DNA of 64,000 bases, taken from contig NZ_CP146350.1 of assembly GCF_037055355.1 (NCBI RefSeq), forward strand, positions 7,091,001 through 7,155,000, in the 5' to 3' direction. The first letter of the stretch is position 1, and each line of letters starts with the position of its first letter. Position numbers and translations under genes: made by a program. Source of the stretch: Streptomyces sp. DG1A-41. Its GTDB lineage: Bacteria > Actinomycetota > Actinomycetes > Streptomycetales > Streptomycetaceae. Below, piece by piece: positions 35,663-43,157 of this stretch. The notes beneath the pieces were generated by a model, which searched no databases, was not told the origin of the DNA, and saw nothing but the letters and a program-made list of their open reading frames with translations.

Positions 35663-35696
35663 CCGGGGCGGTACCGGGGCGGTCCCGGGGCGGCGC

Positions 35697-36158
35697 CTAC
35701 GCCGCGCGGGTGGAGCGGTAGTTGAACAACGACCACAGTACGAACAGGCCGGTCAGGATCATGATGATCGACCAGAACGGCTGGTACGGCAGCCACATGA
35801 AGTTCGCGATCAGCGCCAGTCCGACCACGACCGCGCCCACGACCCGGGCCCAGGCGGCCCCGGTGAACAGGCCGAATCCGGCCGCCACCACGAGCACACC
35901 GACGATCAGATGGATCCAGCCCCACGCGGTCAGGTCGAACTCGAAGACGTAGTCGCCGAAGCTCGTGTACACCTCGTCGTCGGCGATCGCCGTGATGCCC
36001 TGGAGCACCGCGAACAGGCCGTAGACGACCATCAGGGTGCCGCCGAGAGCGAGACCCCCGGCCGCCCACGGCTCGCCGGAACCGCCCGGGCCGGGGCCGC
36101 CGGGTGTCCGGTCGTCGGGGGCGGGCGGAGCGGGGGGAGGGGGCGCGGCGCTTGTCAT
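35697..36158 (-). CDS. Small four-TM membrane protein (DUF7144-like)
   Basis: A 153-aa protein. ATG 36158 follows AGGAGG by 5 bases. A Pro/Gly-rich N-terminal tail of about 30 residues precedes four TM helices (LALGGTLMVVYGLFAVLQGI, LIVGVLVVAAGFGLFTG, VVGAVVVGLALIANFMW, WSIIMILTGLFVLWSLF). The compact pattern with WARVVGA and WLPYQPFWSI matches the actinobacterial DUF7144 family as I recall it. Its function is unknown. It is convergent with the K+ channel gene, 34 bases apart. Confidence 0.75.
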   Translation of the reverse strand: MTSAAPPPPAPPAPDDRTPGGPGPGGSGEPWAAGGLALGGTLMVVYGLFAVLQGITAIADDEVYTSFGDYVFEFDLTAWGWIHLIVGVLVVAAGFGLFTGAAWARVVGAVVVGLALIANFMWLPYQPFWSIIMILTGLFVLWSLFNYRSTRAA

Positions 36159-36230
36159 GGCTGCCTCCTAAGGTCGAGGTTGTCCGGTTACCCCCACTGG
36201 AGCACCCGCCCGCGACCGGCGCGCCCGCGG

Positions 36231-36992
36231 CTACTGCGAACGGGTGGATGCCGGGCCGTCCGGCGTGTACGGCTCCCGGCGCAGCGCCGGATGGTCCGCG
36301 ACCACCGTGCACGAGCCGGGCGCGATCTCCGTGAACCCCGCGTCGCGGACCAACGGCAGGCCGCTGCCCGTCAGTTCGGGCCAGCGGGCCGGGTCGGCCG
36401 GCCGTACGGCGAGCGGGAAGCCCGCGTCGTGCCAGGCGGCCCGCTCCTCGTCGGGCAGCTCCCACCAGGCCAGTTGCGCGGCGTGTCCGGCCTGGGCCAT
36501 CGCCTTGCCGGCCGACATGCCGAGGTCGGGGTTCAGCCACAGCACGGGCGCGGCCGGGTCCGCGTCCATGGGCGGTTCCGGGTCGTCCAGGTCGGTGCCG
36601 GAGACCTGGAGCCGGGCCAGGTCCTTGGGCCAGCCGTCCAGCGGGACCGGCGGGAAGACCCGCACCTGGGCCGCCTTGCCGGTGACCGTGATGCCGGGCA
36701 GCGCCTCCGCCCGCCGCCACTCGGCGCCGCGCGCCCGTCGCACCACCTTGCGGATCCGCGCGTCCTGCCAGTCCCGCACCGCCTGCGCCCACGCGCCGTC
36801 GCCGGCCGACCGCTCGTCGCTCAGGATCGTCAGCACCGCCCGCGCGGCCGTCTCCAGCGCGTCCGTACGCGCCGGCGGGTCCGCCCGCTCGATCCGCACG
36901 ACCAGCGGCAGCACGAACTGCGGTGCCGTGTCGCGGTCCGAGGGCTCGGACCGGAAGGGGCTGTCACTCACGGGCGTCGGCTCTTCGCTCAC
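36231..36992 (-). CDS. Peptidyl-tRNA hydrolase PTH2-like protein
   Basis: A 253-aa protein. GTG 36992 is chosen over an upstream ATG (37037), which would run into the divergent ABC gene start. The C-terminal half carries the PTH2-like core LWLNPDLGMSAGKAMAQAGHAAQLAWW, in which the Lys and His of KxxAQxxHA are kept. The N-terminal half (residues 20-150) is an extra domain with WAQAVRDWQDARIRKVVRRARGAEW. PTH2 enzymes release peptides from peptidyl-tRNA. Whether this divergent actinobacterial form does so is unproven. Confidence 0.8.
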   Translation of the reverse strand: MSEEPTPVSDSPFRSEPSDRDTAPQFVLPLVVRIERADPPARTDALETAARAVLTILSDERSAGDGAWAQAVRDWQDARIRKVVRRARGAEWRRAEALPGITVTGKAAQVRVFPPVPLDGWPKDLARLQVSGTDLDDPEPPMDADPAAPVLWLNPDLGMSAGKAMAQAGHAAQLAWWELPDEERAAWHDAGFPLAVRPADPARWPELTGSGLPLVRDAGFTEIAPGSCTVVADHPALRREPYTPDGPASTRSQ

Positions 36993-37035
36993 GAATCCCA
37001 GTGTGCCAGCCGGTAGATCGTGGAGGATGGGGCCC

Positions 37036-37902
37036 ATGCGCCCCGACCTGTGCCTGGAGAACGCGGGCCGCCGCTACGGCCTGCGCGGCCCCTGGGTGCT
37101 GCGCGGCGTCGACCTGACGGTGGTCCCGGGCCGGCTCGTCCGCGTCGAGGGCGCCAACGGCACCGGCAAGTCGACCCTCCTGCGGCTGCTCGCCGGTATC
37201 GACGCCCCCAGCGAGGGCCGGATCACCGGCCGCCCGCGCACCGCGTACGTCCCCGAGCGGTTCCCGCCGGCCCTGCCGTTCACCGCCGCCGGCTACCTCA
37301 CGCACCTCGGCACCGTGCACGGCCTGAACCGCGCGGCGGCCGCCCGTGCCGCCGCCGAGTGGCTGGAACGCCTCGGCGCCGCCGCCTACGCCGACACACC
37401 CATGGCACGGCTGTCGAAGGGCAGCAGCCAGAAGGTCGCGGTCGCCCAGGCCTTGCTGGGGGAGCCGGAGCTGCTGGTGCTGGACGAGGCGTGGACCGGC
37501 CTGGACGCCGACGCCCGCGCCGAGTTGGAGCGGGCGGTCGCCGAGCGCACGGCGGCCGGCGGATCCGTGGTGTTCGTCGACCACGACCCGCGCCGCCTCG
37601 CGGGCCTGCCCGACGCGACGTACACCGTGCGCGACGGGAGCCTCGTCGAGCAGGCGGCGTCGGAGCCGGTTCCGTCCGGGCCGCACGTGACCGTCGAGGT
37701 ACAAGGCCCGCCGGACGGACGGCTTCCCGACGATGTGCGGCGGACCGTCACCCTTGCCGAGGAGACCGCGCCGGGCAGCCACCGCCTCACCGTCCCCGCC
37801 CCGCACTCCGACGTCCTGCTCCGCGCCCTGCTCACGGCCCGACCGCCCTGGCACGTGGTGAGTGTGGCGCGGCAGGCGGACGCCCCCGGGAGCCTCCGAT
37901 GA
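37036..37902 (+). CDS. ABC transporter ATP-binding protein
   Basis: A 288-aa ATPase. ATG 37036 has GGAGG 9 bases upstream; ATG 37027 abuts that site. The Walker A is GANGTGKST, the ABC signature is the variant LSKGSSQK, the Walker B is LLVLDEAWTGLD, and the switch His lies in VFVDHDPRR. After the nucleotide-binding domain (about 215 residues) an extra 70-residue C-terminal domain follows, as in some export ATPases. It is co-translated with one small permease (ATGA overlap), forming a likely two-protein exporter of unknown cargo. Confidence 0.9.
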   Translation: MRPDLCLENAGRRYGLRGPWVLRGVDLTVVPGRLVRVEGANGTGKSTLLRLLAGIDAPSEGRITGRPRTAYVPERFPPALPFTAAGYLTHLGTVHGLNRAAAARAAAEWLERLGAAAYADTPMARLSKGSSQKVAVAQALLGEPELLVLDEAWTGLDADARAELERAVAERTAAGGSVVFVDHDPRRLAGLPDATYTVRDGSLVEQAASEPVPSGPHVTVEVQGPPDGRLPDDVRRTVTLAEETAPGSHRLTVPAPHSDVLLRALLTARPPWHVVSVARQADAPGSLR

Positions 37903-38570
37903 CCGCCCTCCTGCGCTACCACGCCGCCCTGCTGCTGCGCTCCCAGCGCTGGCTGCCGCCGTTCCTGCTCTACGCCGCCTTTCTCGCGATCAGCGTCCAG
38001 GCCGGGCAGCCGGTGCTCGACTCGCTCGGCTACTCGGCCGCCGCGCTGCTGCCCGTCGCCGCCTGGCTGACGCGGATCTGTGCCACGGCCGAGCCGCAGG
38101 CCGCGCGCGGCTGCGTGGCGGCGGCCGTCGGGCCCGCGCGCGCCCATGTCGCCTGCCTGTTGGCGGCGTTGTCCGGCGCGGCGGCGCTCGGCACGGTCGC
38201 GACCCTCGGCGTGACGCTGCTGAGCGCCTCGGTCGCCTCGGACCACCGCACCCCCGTGCCGCTCGCCCCCGCGTGCGGGGCCGGGCTGCTCGCCGCCCTG
38301 GCCTGCGCCCTGCTCGGCACGGCCGTCGGCGCGCTCACCAGCCGGCCACTGCTGCGGTCGCGGGGCCGTGCCGTCCCGGCCCTGCTGCTCGCGGCGCTGC
38401 TGTCCCTGGTGGCCACCGGCTCCCCGGCGCAGGCGGCCGTGCGGGGCCTGGTGACCGGCTCACGGTCGGGCACCGTCCCGCTGCCGCTGCTGCCCCTGGC
38501 CGCGGCAGCCCTGGTCACGGCCGCCGCGCTGGCCCTGGCCGGTGCGCTCGCCTCCCGCAGATCACCCTGA
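37899..38570 (+). CDS. ABC transporter membrane subunit
   Basis: A 223-aa integral membrane protein. ATG 37899 overlaps the ATPase stop. It has about six Ala/Leu-rich membrane spans (FLLYAAFLAISVQAGQ, VACLLAALSGAAALGTVATLGV, LLAALACALLGTAVGAL and others) and no substrate-binding domain. It resembles ABC-2-type exporters that work as dimers with an ATPase like its neighbour. The stop codon lies in the first unit of an 18-bp tandem duplication. Confidence 0.82.
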   Translation: MTALLRYHAALLLRSQRWLPPFLLYAAFLAISVQAGQPVLDSLGYSAAALLPVAAWLTRICATAEPQAARGCVAAAVGPARAHVACLLAALSGAAALGTVATLGVTLLSASVASDHRTPVPLAPACGAGLLAALACALLGTAVGALTSRPLLRSRGRAVPALLLAALLSLVATGSPAQAAVRGLVTGSRSGTVPLPLLPLAAAALVTAAALALAGALASRRSP

Positions 38571-38592
38571 GCAGGCAGATCACCCTGAGCAG
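38557..38592. repeat. Perfect 18-bp tandem duplication at convergent gene ends
   Basis: GCAGATCACCCTGAGCAG is present twice without a gap (38557-38574, 38575-38592). Copy 1 holds the stop of the + strand permease (38568-38570). Copy 2 holds the stop of the minus-strand zinc-ribbon gene (38580-38582). Confidence 0.9.
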
Positions 38593-38759
38593 GCGGTGCG
38601 CTGCGCCTCCTGCCACTCGCAGACCGGGCAGAAGGTGATGCCCTTGTACGACTCCGGGTACTCCGTCGGCTCCCGGCACAGCACGCACTCCGCGTACGGC
38701 GGCCCGTCCGCCCGGGGTGGCCTGGTCGCGTCGATCAGGCAGTAGTCGTCCTCGCTCAT
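38580..38759 (-). CDS. 59-aa zinc-ribbon protein
   Basis: A short gene with ATG 38759 and stop 38580-38582. The product MSEDDYCLIDATRPPRADG is followed by two cysteine pairs, CVLC and CPVC, 20 or so residues apart (ECVLCREPTEYPES, ITFCPVCEWQE). This is a compact treble-clef or zinc-ribbon pattern. Codons are strongly G/C-ending, which supports coding. I do not know a function; such small actinobacterial zinc proteins are often conserved but uncharacterised. It is convergent with the ABC membrane gene. Confidence 0.72.
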   Translation of the reverse strand: MSEDDYCLIDATRPPRADGPPYAECVLCREPTEYPESYKGITFCPVCEWQEAQRTACSG

Positions 38760-38777
38760 ACGTCCAGCGTAGGCCGG

Positions 38778-39632
38778 TCAGTGCGCCTCCGGACGCGGCC
38801 GCGCACCGCCGTCCGCCGCCCCGATCAGCTCGGACACCTTCACGAACCTGAAGCCCTCGCGGCGCAGCTCGGGCACGATCGTGCGCACTGCCCGCTCGGT
38901 CGCCGGGGCGGCGCTGAGCGTGCAGTGCAGCACGACCACCGACCCCGGCCGCACCCCGTCCAGTACCTGGCGGGCGACCACGTCCGGGTCCGTCTCGAAC
39001 GCGTCGCCGCCGACCACGTCCCACTGCACGGCGGTCACACCGGCCGGTGTCAGCGCCTTCAGAGCCCGCCGGTCGTAACAGCCGCCGGGGAAGCGGAAGT
39101 ACGGCATCGGATCCGCCACACCGGCTTTCCGGAACGCGGCGTACGCCCGCTCCACGTCCGACCGCATCCGCCCCTCGGGCACGGTCGGCAGGCCGTAGCA
39201 GTCCCGCGTGTACGCGTAGTGGCTGTAGGAGTGGTTGGCGACCTCGAAGAGCGGGTCCCTGCCGATGGAACGGGCCTGGTCCGGGTACTGCTCGGCCCAC
39301 CGCCCGGTCATGAACACGGTGGCGGGCACCTTCAGCGCCCGCAGCGTGGAGATCAGCCGCGGATGGTCGAACCGCTCGCCCGCCGCCGCCCGTGCCCCCT
39401 GCCCGGCGGTCATGTCGGCGTCGAAGGTGAGCGCTACGGTCCTGCCGCGGGTGCGGGGACCGTGCTCGAAGACCGGGGTCAGGCCGCCGGAACCGGGAGC
39501 GAGGGTCGGAGGGCGCGACGGCGGCGCGGACACCGGCGGTGAGGCCGGCTGCCAGGGCCGGCCGGTCCCGCAGGCGGCGAGGGCCGTGCTCAGGGCACAC
39601 ACGGCGGCGACACGGCGGAGAAGGGTGATCAC
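38778..39632 (-). CDS. Lipoprotein polysaccharide deacetylase (NodB domain)
   Basis: A 284-aa protein. Start GTG 39632, with no clear ribosome site. The signal peptide ends in a lipobox (STALAACG), followed by a Pro/Ser linker. The NodB domain has ALTFDADMTAG (metal aspartates), EVANHSYSHYAYTRD (HSxxH metal histidines), YFRFPGGCYDRRAL and VVLHCTLS near the end. It should de-N-acetylate a cell-wall or surface GlcNAc polymer, anchored on the outer membrane face. It is simpler than the deacetylase at 6847, and no synthase is adjacent. Confidence 0.9.
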   Translation of the reverse strand: MITLLRRVAAVCALSTALAACGTGRPWQPASPPVSAPPSRPPTLAPGSGGLTPVFEHGPRTRGRTVALTFDADMTAGQGARAAAGERFDHPRLISTLRALKVPATVFMTGRWAEQYPDQARSIGRDPLFEVANHSYSHYAYTRDCYGLPTVPEGRMRSDVERAYAAFRKAGVADPMPYFRFPGGCYDRRALKALTPAGVTAVQWDVVGGDAFETDPDVVARQVLDGVRPGSVVVLHCTLSAAPATERAVRTIVPELRREGFRFVKVSELIGAADGGARPRPEAH

Positions 39633-39694
39633 CGTGTGAAGATGTGAACGGGATCGTCCCTTTATGCGCGTCGGTCGCGGGCGTCACCCGGCCG

Positions 39695-41215
39695 TCAGAT
39701 GTCCCGCTGCTCCAGCGGCCTGGTCGCCGGGCCCTGGATCACCTTGCCGTCCGTGTCGAACCGGGAGCCGTGGCAGGGGCACTCCCAGGCGCGTTCGGCG
39801 GAGTTGAAGGCGACCAGGCAGCCCAGGTGGGTGCAGCGGGCGGAGACGGAGTGCAGGTTGCCGTCGTCGTCACGGTAGACCGCGAGGCGGTGGTGCCCGT
39901 CGGCGCGGACCACGGCGCCCTCGCCGGGCGGCAGGGACTCCACCGGTGGCGCGGGCCGCAGCCGGTCCCCGACGAAGTGACCGGCGACCTTGGCCTGGGT
40001 CTTGAGGAACGCCGGAGCCTCCCGCACGGCGGGCTTCAGCCGGCGCGGGTCGTACAGCTCGCTCCACTCGCGCTCCTCGCCCGTGATCTGCGCGGCGAGG
40101 AGGCTGCCCGCCATGATGCCGCCGGTCATGCCCCAGCCGCCGAAGCCGGTGGCCACATAGGCGTGCCGGGCGCCCGGGTGCAGCGGGCCGACCATCGGCA
40201 CGGTGTCCGTGGGGTCGATGTCCTGCGTGGCCCAGCGGTGGGTGACGTCCAGGTCCGGGAAGTGCCCGGTGGCCCAGGCGGTGAGGCGTTCGAAACGGGC
40301 CCGCGGGTCGCCGGTGCCCGGCGTGAAGTGCTCGCCGGTGACCACGAGCAGGCGCCGGTCGCCCGCGTAGGGCGCGGTGCGCACCGAGCGGATGCCCTCG
40401 TCGGGCGTGATGAACATGCCGTCCGGGTCCTGGTCCGCGGGGATCGGCCCGGCGACGACCAGCTCGCGGCGCGGCGACAGCCGGGCGAACAGCAGGGCCC
40501 GGTCGAAGATCGGGTAGTGCGTCGCGACGACGACGTCCCGGGCCCGCACCGTCGCCCCGGTCGTGGTCGACAGCCGGCACGGCTCGCCCTCGTCCAGGCC
40601 GAGGACCGTGGTGTCCTCGAAGATCCGCCCGCCGTGCTCGACCAGGTCGGTGGCGAGGGCCAGCAGGTACTTGCGCGGGTGGAACTGGGCCTGGCCGGTG
40701 ACCCGGACCGCGCCCGCCACCGGGAAGGGCAGCCCGGTCTCCGTCACGAACGAGGCGGGCAGCCCGGCTTCGGCGGCCGCCCGTGCCTCGGCGCGCAGCT
40801 CCTCCGTCCGGCCCGCGTCGCGGGCGTACGTGTAGGCGCTCCTGGCCTCCCAGTCGCAGTCGATGCCCAGTTCCCCGGCGATCCCGGCCGCGCGCTCGAT
40901 CGCCTCGGACTGGGAGCGGGCGTACAGCCGCGCGCCCGCGGGGCCGCGGGTGCGGCGCAGCTTGTCGTAGACGAGCGTGTGCAGGGCGGTGACCTTGGCG
41001 GTGGTGTGCCCGGTGACCCCGGCCGCCACCCGCCCGGCCTCCAGCACCGCCACGCTTCGCCCGGACCGCGTCAGCTCCCACGCCGTGCTCAGTCCGGCGA
41101 TCCCGGCGCCGATCACCGCCACGTCGACGTCCAGGTCCTCCGTCAGGGCCGGATGGCGGCCGTCCGGTGCCGTCTCCATCCAGTACGAGCTGCTGACCTG
41201 CTGCTTCTCGCTCAT
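39695..41215 (-). CDS. FAD-dependent oxidoreductase with C-terminal Rieske [2Fe-2S] domain
   Basis: A 506-aa fusion. The N-terminal DAO/glycine-oxidase-type domain has [21 protein letters not shown], then AGVTGHTTAKVTALH and GFGGWGMTGGIMAGSLLA. The C-terminal 90 residues are a Rieske domain with the cluster ligands in CTHLGC and CPCHGSRFD. This architecture is common in bacteria (YhfW-like) and couples flavin oxidation to an iron-sulfur centre; the physiological substrate is unknown. It is divergent from the ArsR gene, sharing 102 bases of promoter. Confidence 0.9.
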   Translation of the reverse strand: MSEKQQVSSSYWMETAPDGRHPALTEDLDVDVAVIGAGIAGLSTAWELTRSGRSVAVLEAGRVAAGVTGHTTAKVTALHTLVYDKLRRTRGPAGARLYARSQSEAIERAAGIAGELGIDCDWEARSAYTYARDAGRTEELRAEARAAAEAGLPASFVTETGLPFPVAGAVRVTGQAQFHPRKYLLALATDLVEHGGRIFEDTTVLGLDEGEPCRLSTTTGATVRARDVVVATHYPIFDRALLFARLSPRRELVVAGPIPADQDPDGMFITPDEGIRSVRTAPYAGDRRLLVVTGEHFTPGTGDPRARFERLTAWATGHFPDLDVTHRWATQDIDPTDTVPMVGPLHPGARHAYVATGFGGWGMTGGIMAGSLLAAQITGEEREWSELYDPRRLKPAVREAPAFLKTQAKVAGHFVGDRLRPAPPVESLPPGEGAVVRADGHHRLAVYRDDDGNLHSVSARCTHLGCLVAFNSAERAWECPCHGSRFDTDGKVIQGPATRPLEQRDI

Positions 41216-41280
41216 GAGCCACCGGGTACCCCCGACCGCCCGCTTCAGTGTCCGGTGCGTCGCTTTACCGGGCGTGTCGC

Positions 41281-41309
41281 TTTACAGAAGGGGCCGACAG
41301 GGCTAACGT
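41281..41309 (+). promoter_or_regulatory. Promoter of the ArsR-AHSA1 operon (leaderless)
   Basis: TTTACA (41281-41286) and TAACGT (41304-41309) are 17 bases apart. A start 7-9 bases further falls at or next to the ATG at 41318, so the transcript is probably leaderless. GTCGCTTTAC is present twice (41259-41268, 41276-41285). Confidence 0.6.
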
Positions 41310-41326
41310 ACAACCAAATGGTTGTA
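41309..41326 (+). promoter_or_regulatory. Operator overlapping the arsR-type start codon
   Basis: TACAACCA-AA-TGGTTGTA is a perfect 8-bp inverted repeat. It covers the end of the -10 element, the transcription start and the ATG. Binding there by the encoded ArsR-family protein would block its own promoter. Confidence 0.65.
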
Positions 41327-41692
41327 GATGAGTTGAACGACGAGACGGTGGACCGGCTGTTCCACGCCTTGGCCGACACCACGCGCCGGGACATACTGCG
41401 CCGTTGCGTGCGCGGCGAACTGTCGGTCTCGCGGCTGGCCGAGGCCTATCCCATGAGCTTCGCGGCGGTGCAGAAGCACGTCGCGGTGCTGGAACGGGCC
41501 GGTCTCGTCAGCAAGCAGCGCAGCGGACGGGAGCAGCTCGTGCGCACCGACCCCGACGCGGTGGGCCGCGCCCGCCAGGCCCTCGACGAGCTCGAGTCGG
41601 CATGGCGCGGGCGCGTGGACCGGATGGCCCGGCTGCTCGCGGAAGACCCCGGTACCGAAGAGAACGACACCCCGGAAGGACCCGAGAGATGA
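41318..41692 (+). CDS. ArsR-family transcriptional regulator
   Basis: A 124-aa winged-helix protein. ATG 41318 coincides with the predicted transcription start, so there is no ribosome site. The DNA-binding domain spans residues about 8-90: LFHALADTTRRDILRRCVRGELSVSRLAEAY, then SFAAVQKHVAVLERAGLVSKQRSGREQLV (recognition helix). No metal-binding cysteines are present, as usual for the SRPBCC-linked subgroup (MSFAAVQKHV is typical). It overlaps the AHSA1 gene by 4 bp and probably represses both genes through the operator at its start. Confidence 0.92.
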   Translation: MVVDELNDETVDRLFHALADTTRRDILRRCVRGELSVSRLAEAYPMSFAAVQKHVAVLERAGLVSKQRSGREQLVRTDPDAVGRARQALDELESAWRGRVDRMARLLAEDPGTEENDTPEGPER

Positions 41693-42174
41693 GCGTCACC
41701 AGCCTCGACAAGGACCTCGACAACCTCACCCTCACCCTGATCGCCGACTTCGCCGCCCCGGTGGAGCGGGTGTGGCGACTGTGGGCCGACCCCCGTCAGC
41801 TGGAGCGCTGGTGGGGCCCGCCGACCTACCCGGCTACCGTGGAGGAGCACGACCTGACCCCAGGCGGAGAGGTCACGTACTTCATGACCGGCCCGGAGGG
41901 CGACCGGCACCGCGGCTGGTGGCGGATCACCTCGGTCACCGAGCCGACCTCCCTGGAGTTCACCGACGGCTTCGCCGACGACGAAGGGAAGCCCAAGGAC
42001 GACATGCCGACCACGTCCGTGACGGTGCGGCTCAGCGAACACGGCGGCGGCACCCGGATGGAGATGCGCTCCCTGTTCGACTCCCGCGAGCAGCTGGAAC
42101 AGCTGATCACCATGGGCATGGAGGAGGGCCTGAAGGAGGCCGTCGGCCAGATCGACGCCCTGCTGGCCGCCTGA
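41689..42174 (+). CDS. SRPBCC / AHSA1-like domain protein
   Basis: A 161-aa protein. ATG 41689 overlaps the ArsR stop (ATGA). The START-like fold is visible in FAAPVERVWRLWADPRQLERWWGPPTYPA, GGEVTYFMTGPEGDRHRGWWRI and MGMEEGLKEAVGQIDALL at the C-terminal helix. These proteins hold a hydrophobic ligand in a helix-grip pocket; many are paired with ArsR-type regulators. The ligand and role are unknown. Confidence 0.9.
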   Translation: MSVTSLDKDLDNLTLTLIADFAAPVERVWRLWADPRQLERWWGPPTYPATVEEHDLTPGGEVTYFMTGPEGDRHRGWWRITSVTEPTSLEFTDGFADDEGKPKDDMPTTSVTVRLSEHGGGTRMEMRSLFDSREQLEQLITMGMEEGLKEAVGQIDALLAA

Positions 42175-42183
42175 CCGCCCGGA

Positions 42184-43071
42184 TCAGGACTGCCGCAGCA
42201 GCCGCTTCCGGCACTCCGCCACGTCGAAGTCCGCCTCCGGATTCCGCGGATCCAGCTCCCGCAGATGCTCCAGCAGCAGCGTGCTCACCGCCCAGTCGCG
42301 GTACCACTTGTGGTCGGCCGGGACCAGGTACCAGGGCGCGTACGAGGTGCCGCAGCGCTCCAGGGCCCTGTCGTAGGCCTCCTGGTACGCGGGCCACAGG
42401 GCGCGGTCGTCGATGTCGGACGGGGCGAACTTCCAGCGCTTGTCCGGACTGTCGAGGCGTTTGAGCAGGCGGCGGCGCTGCTCGTCGTAGGAGATGTGCA
42501 GGAAGCACTTGATCAGGGTCACGCCGTCGTCGGCGAGGGACCGCTCGAAGCGGTTGATCCGCTCGTAGCGGCTGTCGATCACCGCGCGTGGCGCGAGGTC
42601 CCGGACGCGGGCGACCAGGACGTCTTCATAGTGCGAGCGGTCGAAGACGCCCAGTTCGCCGGGGAGCGGGAGCGCCTTCTCCACGCGCCACAGGAACGGG
42701 TGCGCGCGCTCCTCGGCGGTCGGTGCCCTGAACGCCGTGATCCGGCAGCCGGCCGGGTTGAGCCGGCCGATGACGTGCTCGACCGTGCCGCCCTTGCCGC
42801 TGGTGTCCATGCCCTGGAGGACCAGCAGGACGCGACGCCGGTCGCCCGCGGTGCCCGCCGCCCACAGCCGTTCCTGGAGGCCGGCGAGCTGCTCGCCGAT
42901 CCGGGCCGTGGCGGCCTTGCCCGCCGCCTTGCCGTCCGGGCCGCCGGGAGTGGCGGCGGCGTCGTGACGGGACAGGTCGACCGGCCCGCCGACGGGGACG
43001 CGCAGCCGCTCCCGCAGCGTGGTCCCGCCCTCGGCCTTCTTGTCCTTGTCCGCTGTGACCTTCTCCGCCAC
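42184..43071 (-). CDS. ppk2: Polyphosphate kinase 2 family protein
   Basis: A 295-aa enzyme. GTG 43071 follows AAGGGGG. The P-loop is QGMDTSGKGGTVEHV (residues near 86-100), the Walker-B-like part is GVFDRSHYEDVLVARV, and the lid contains SRYERINRFERSLADDG. The C-terminal YRDWAVSTLLLEHL is also typical. PPK2 uses inorganic polyphosphate to phosphorylate nucleoside mono- or diphosphates, or the reverse. Class (I, II or III) cannot be fixed by eye; a single domain of this length suggests a class I or III enzyme. It is convergent with the AHSA1 gene. Confidence 0.9.
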   Translation of the reverse strand: MAEKVTADKDKKAEGGTTLRERLRVPVGGPVDLSRHDAAATPGGPDGKAAGKAATARIGEQLAGLQERLWAAGTAGDRRRVLLVLQGMDTSGKGGTVEHVIGRLNPAGCRITAFRAPTAEERAHPFLWRVEKALPLPGELGVFDRSHYEDVLVARVRDLAPRAVIDSRYERINRFERSLADDGVTLIKCFLHISYDEQRRRLLKRLDSPDKRWKFAPSDIDDRALWPAYQEAYDRALERCGTSYAPWYLVPADHKWYRDWAVSTLLLEHLRELDPRNPEADFDVAECRKRLLRQS

Positions 43072-43105
43072 CGGGCCCCCTTCCCTTCACCGGGCCTCGA
43101 TCGTG

Positions 43106-43142
43106 CGCCGGGGCGCCGGGTTCCGCACCCGGCGCCCCGGCG
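43106..43142 (-). terminator. Strong hairpin terminator after the PhoX-like gene
   Basis: A perfect 16-bp stem (43106-43121 with 43127-43142) with a 5-base loop lies 15 bases past the stop of the phosphatase gene and before the PPK2 start. Confidence 0.8.
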
Positions 43143-43157
43143 GGAACAGGGCAGCGC

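Noticed and set aside
37027..37036. ATG 37027 as start of the ABC ATPase
   Set aside because: It directly abuts the GGAGG site; ATG 37036 has proper spacing.
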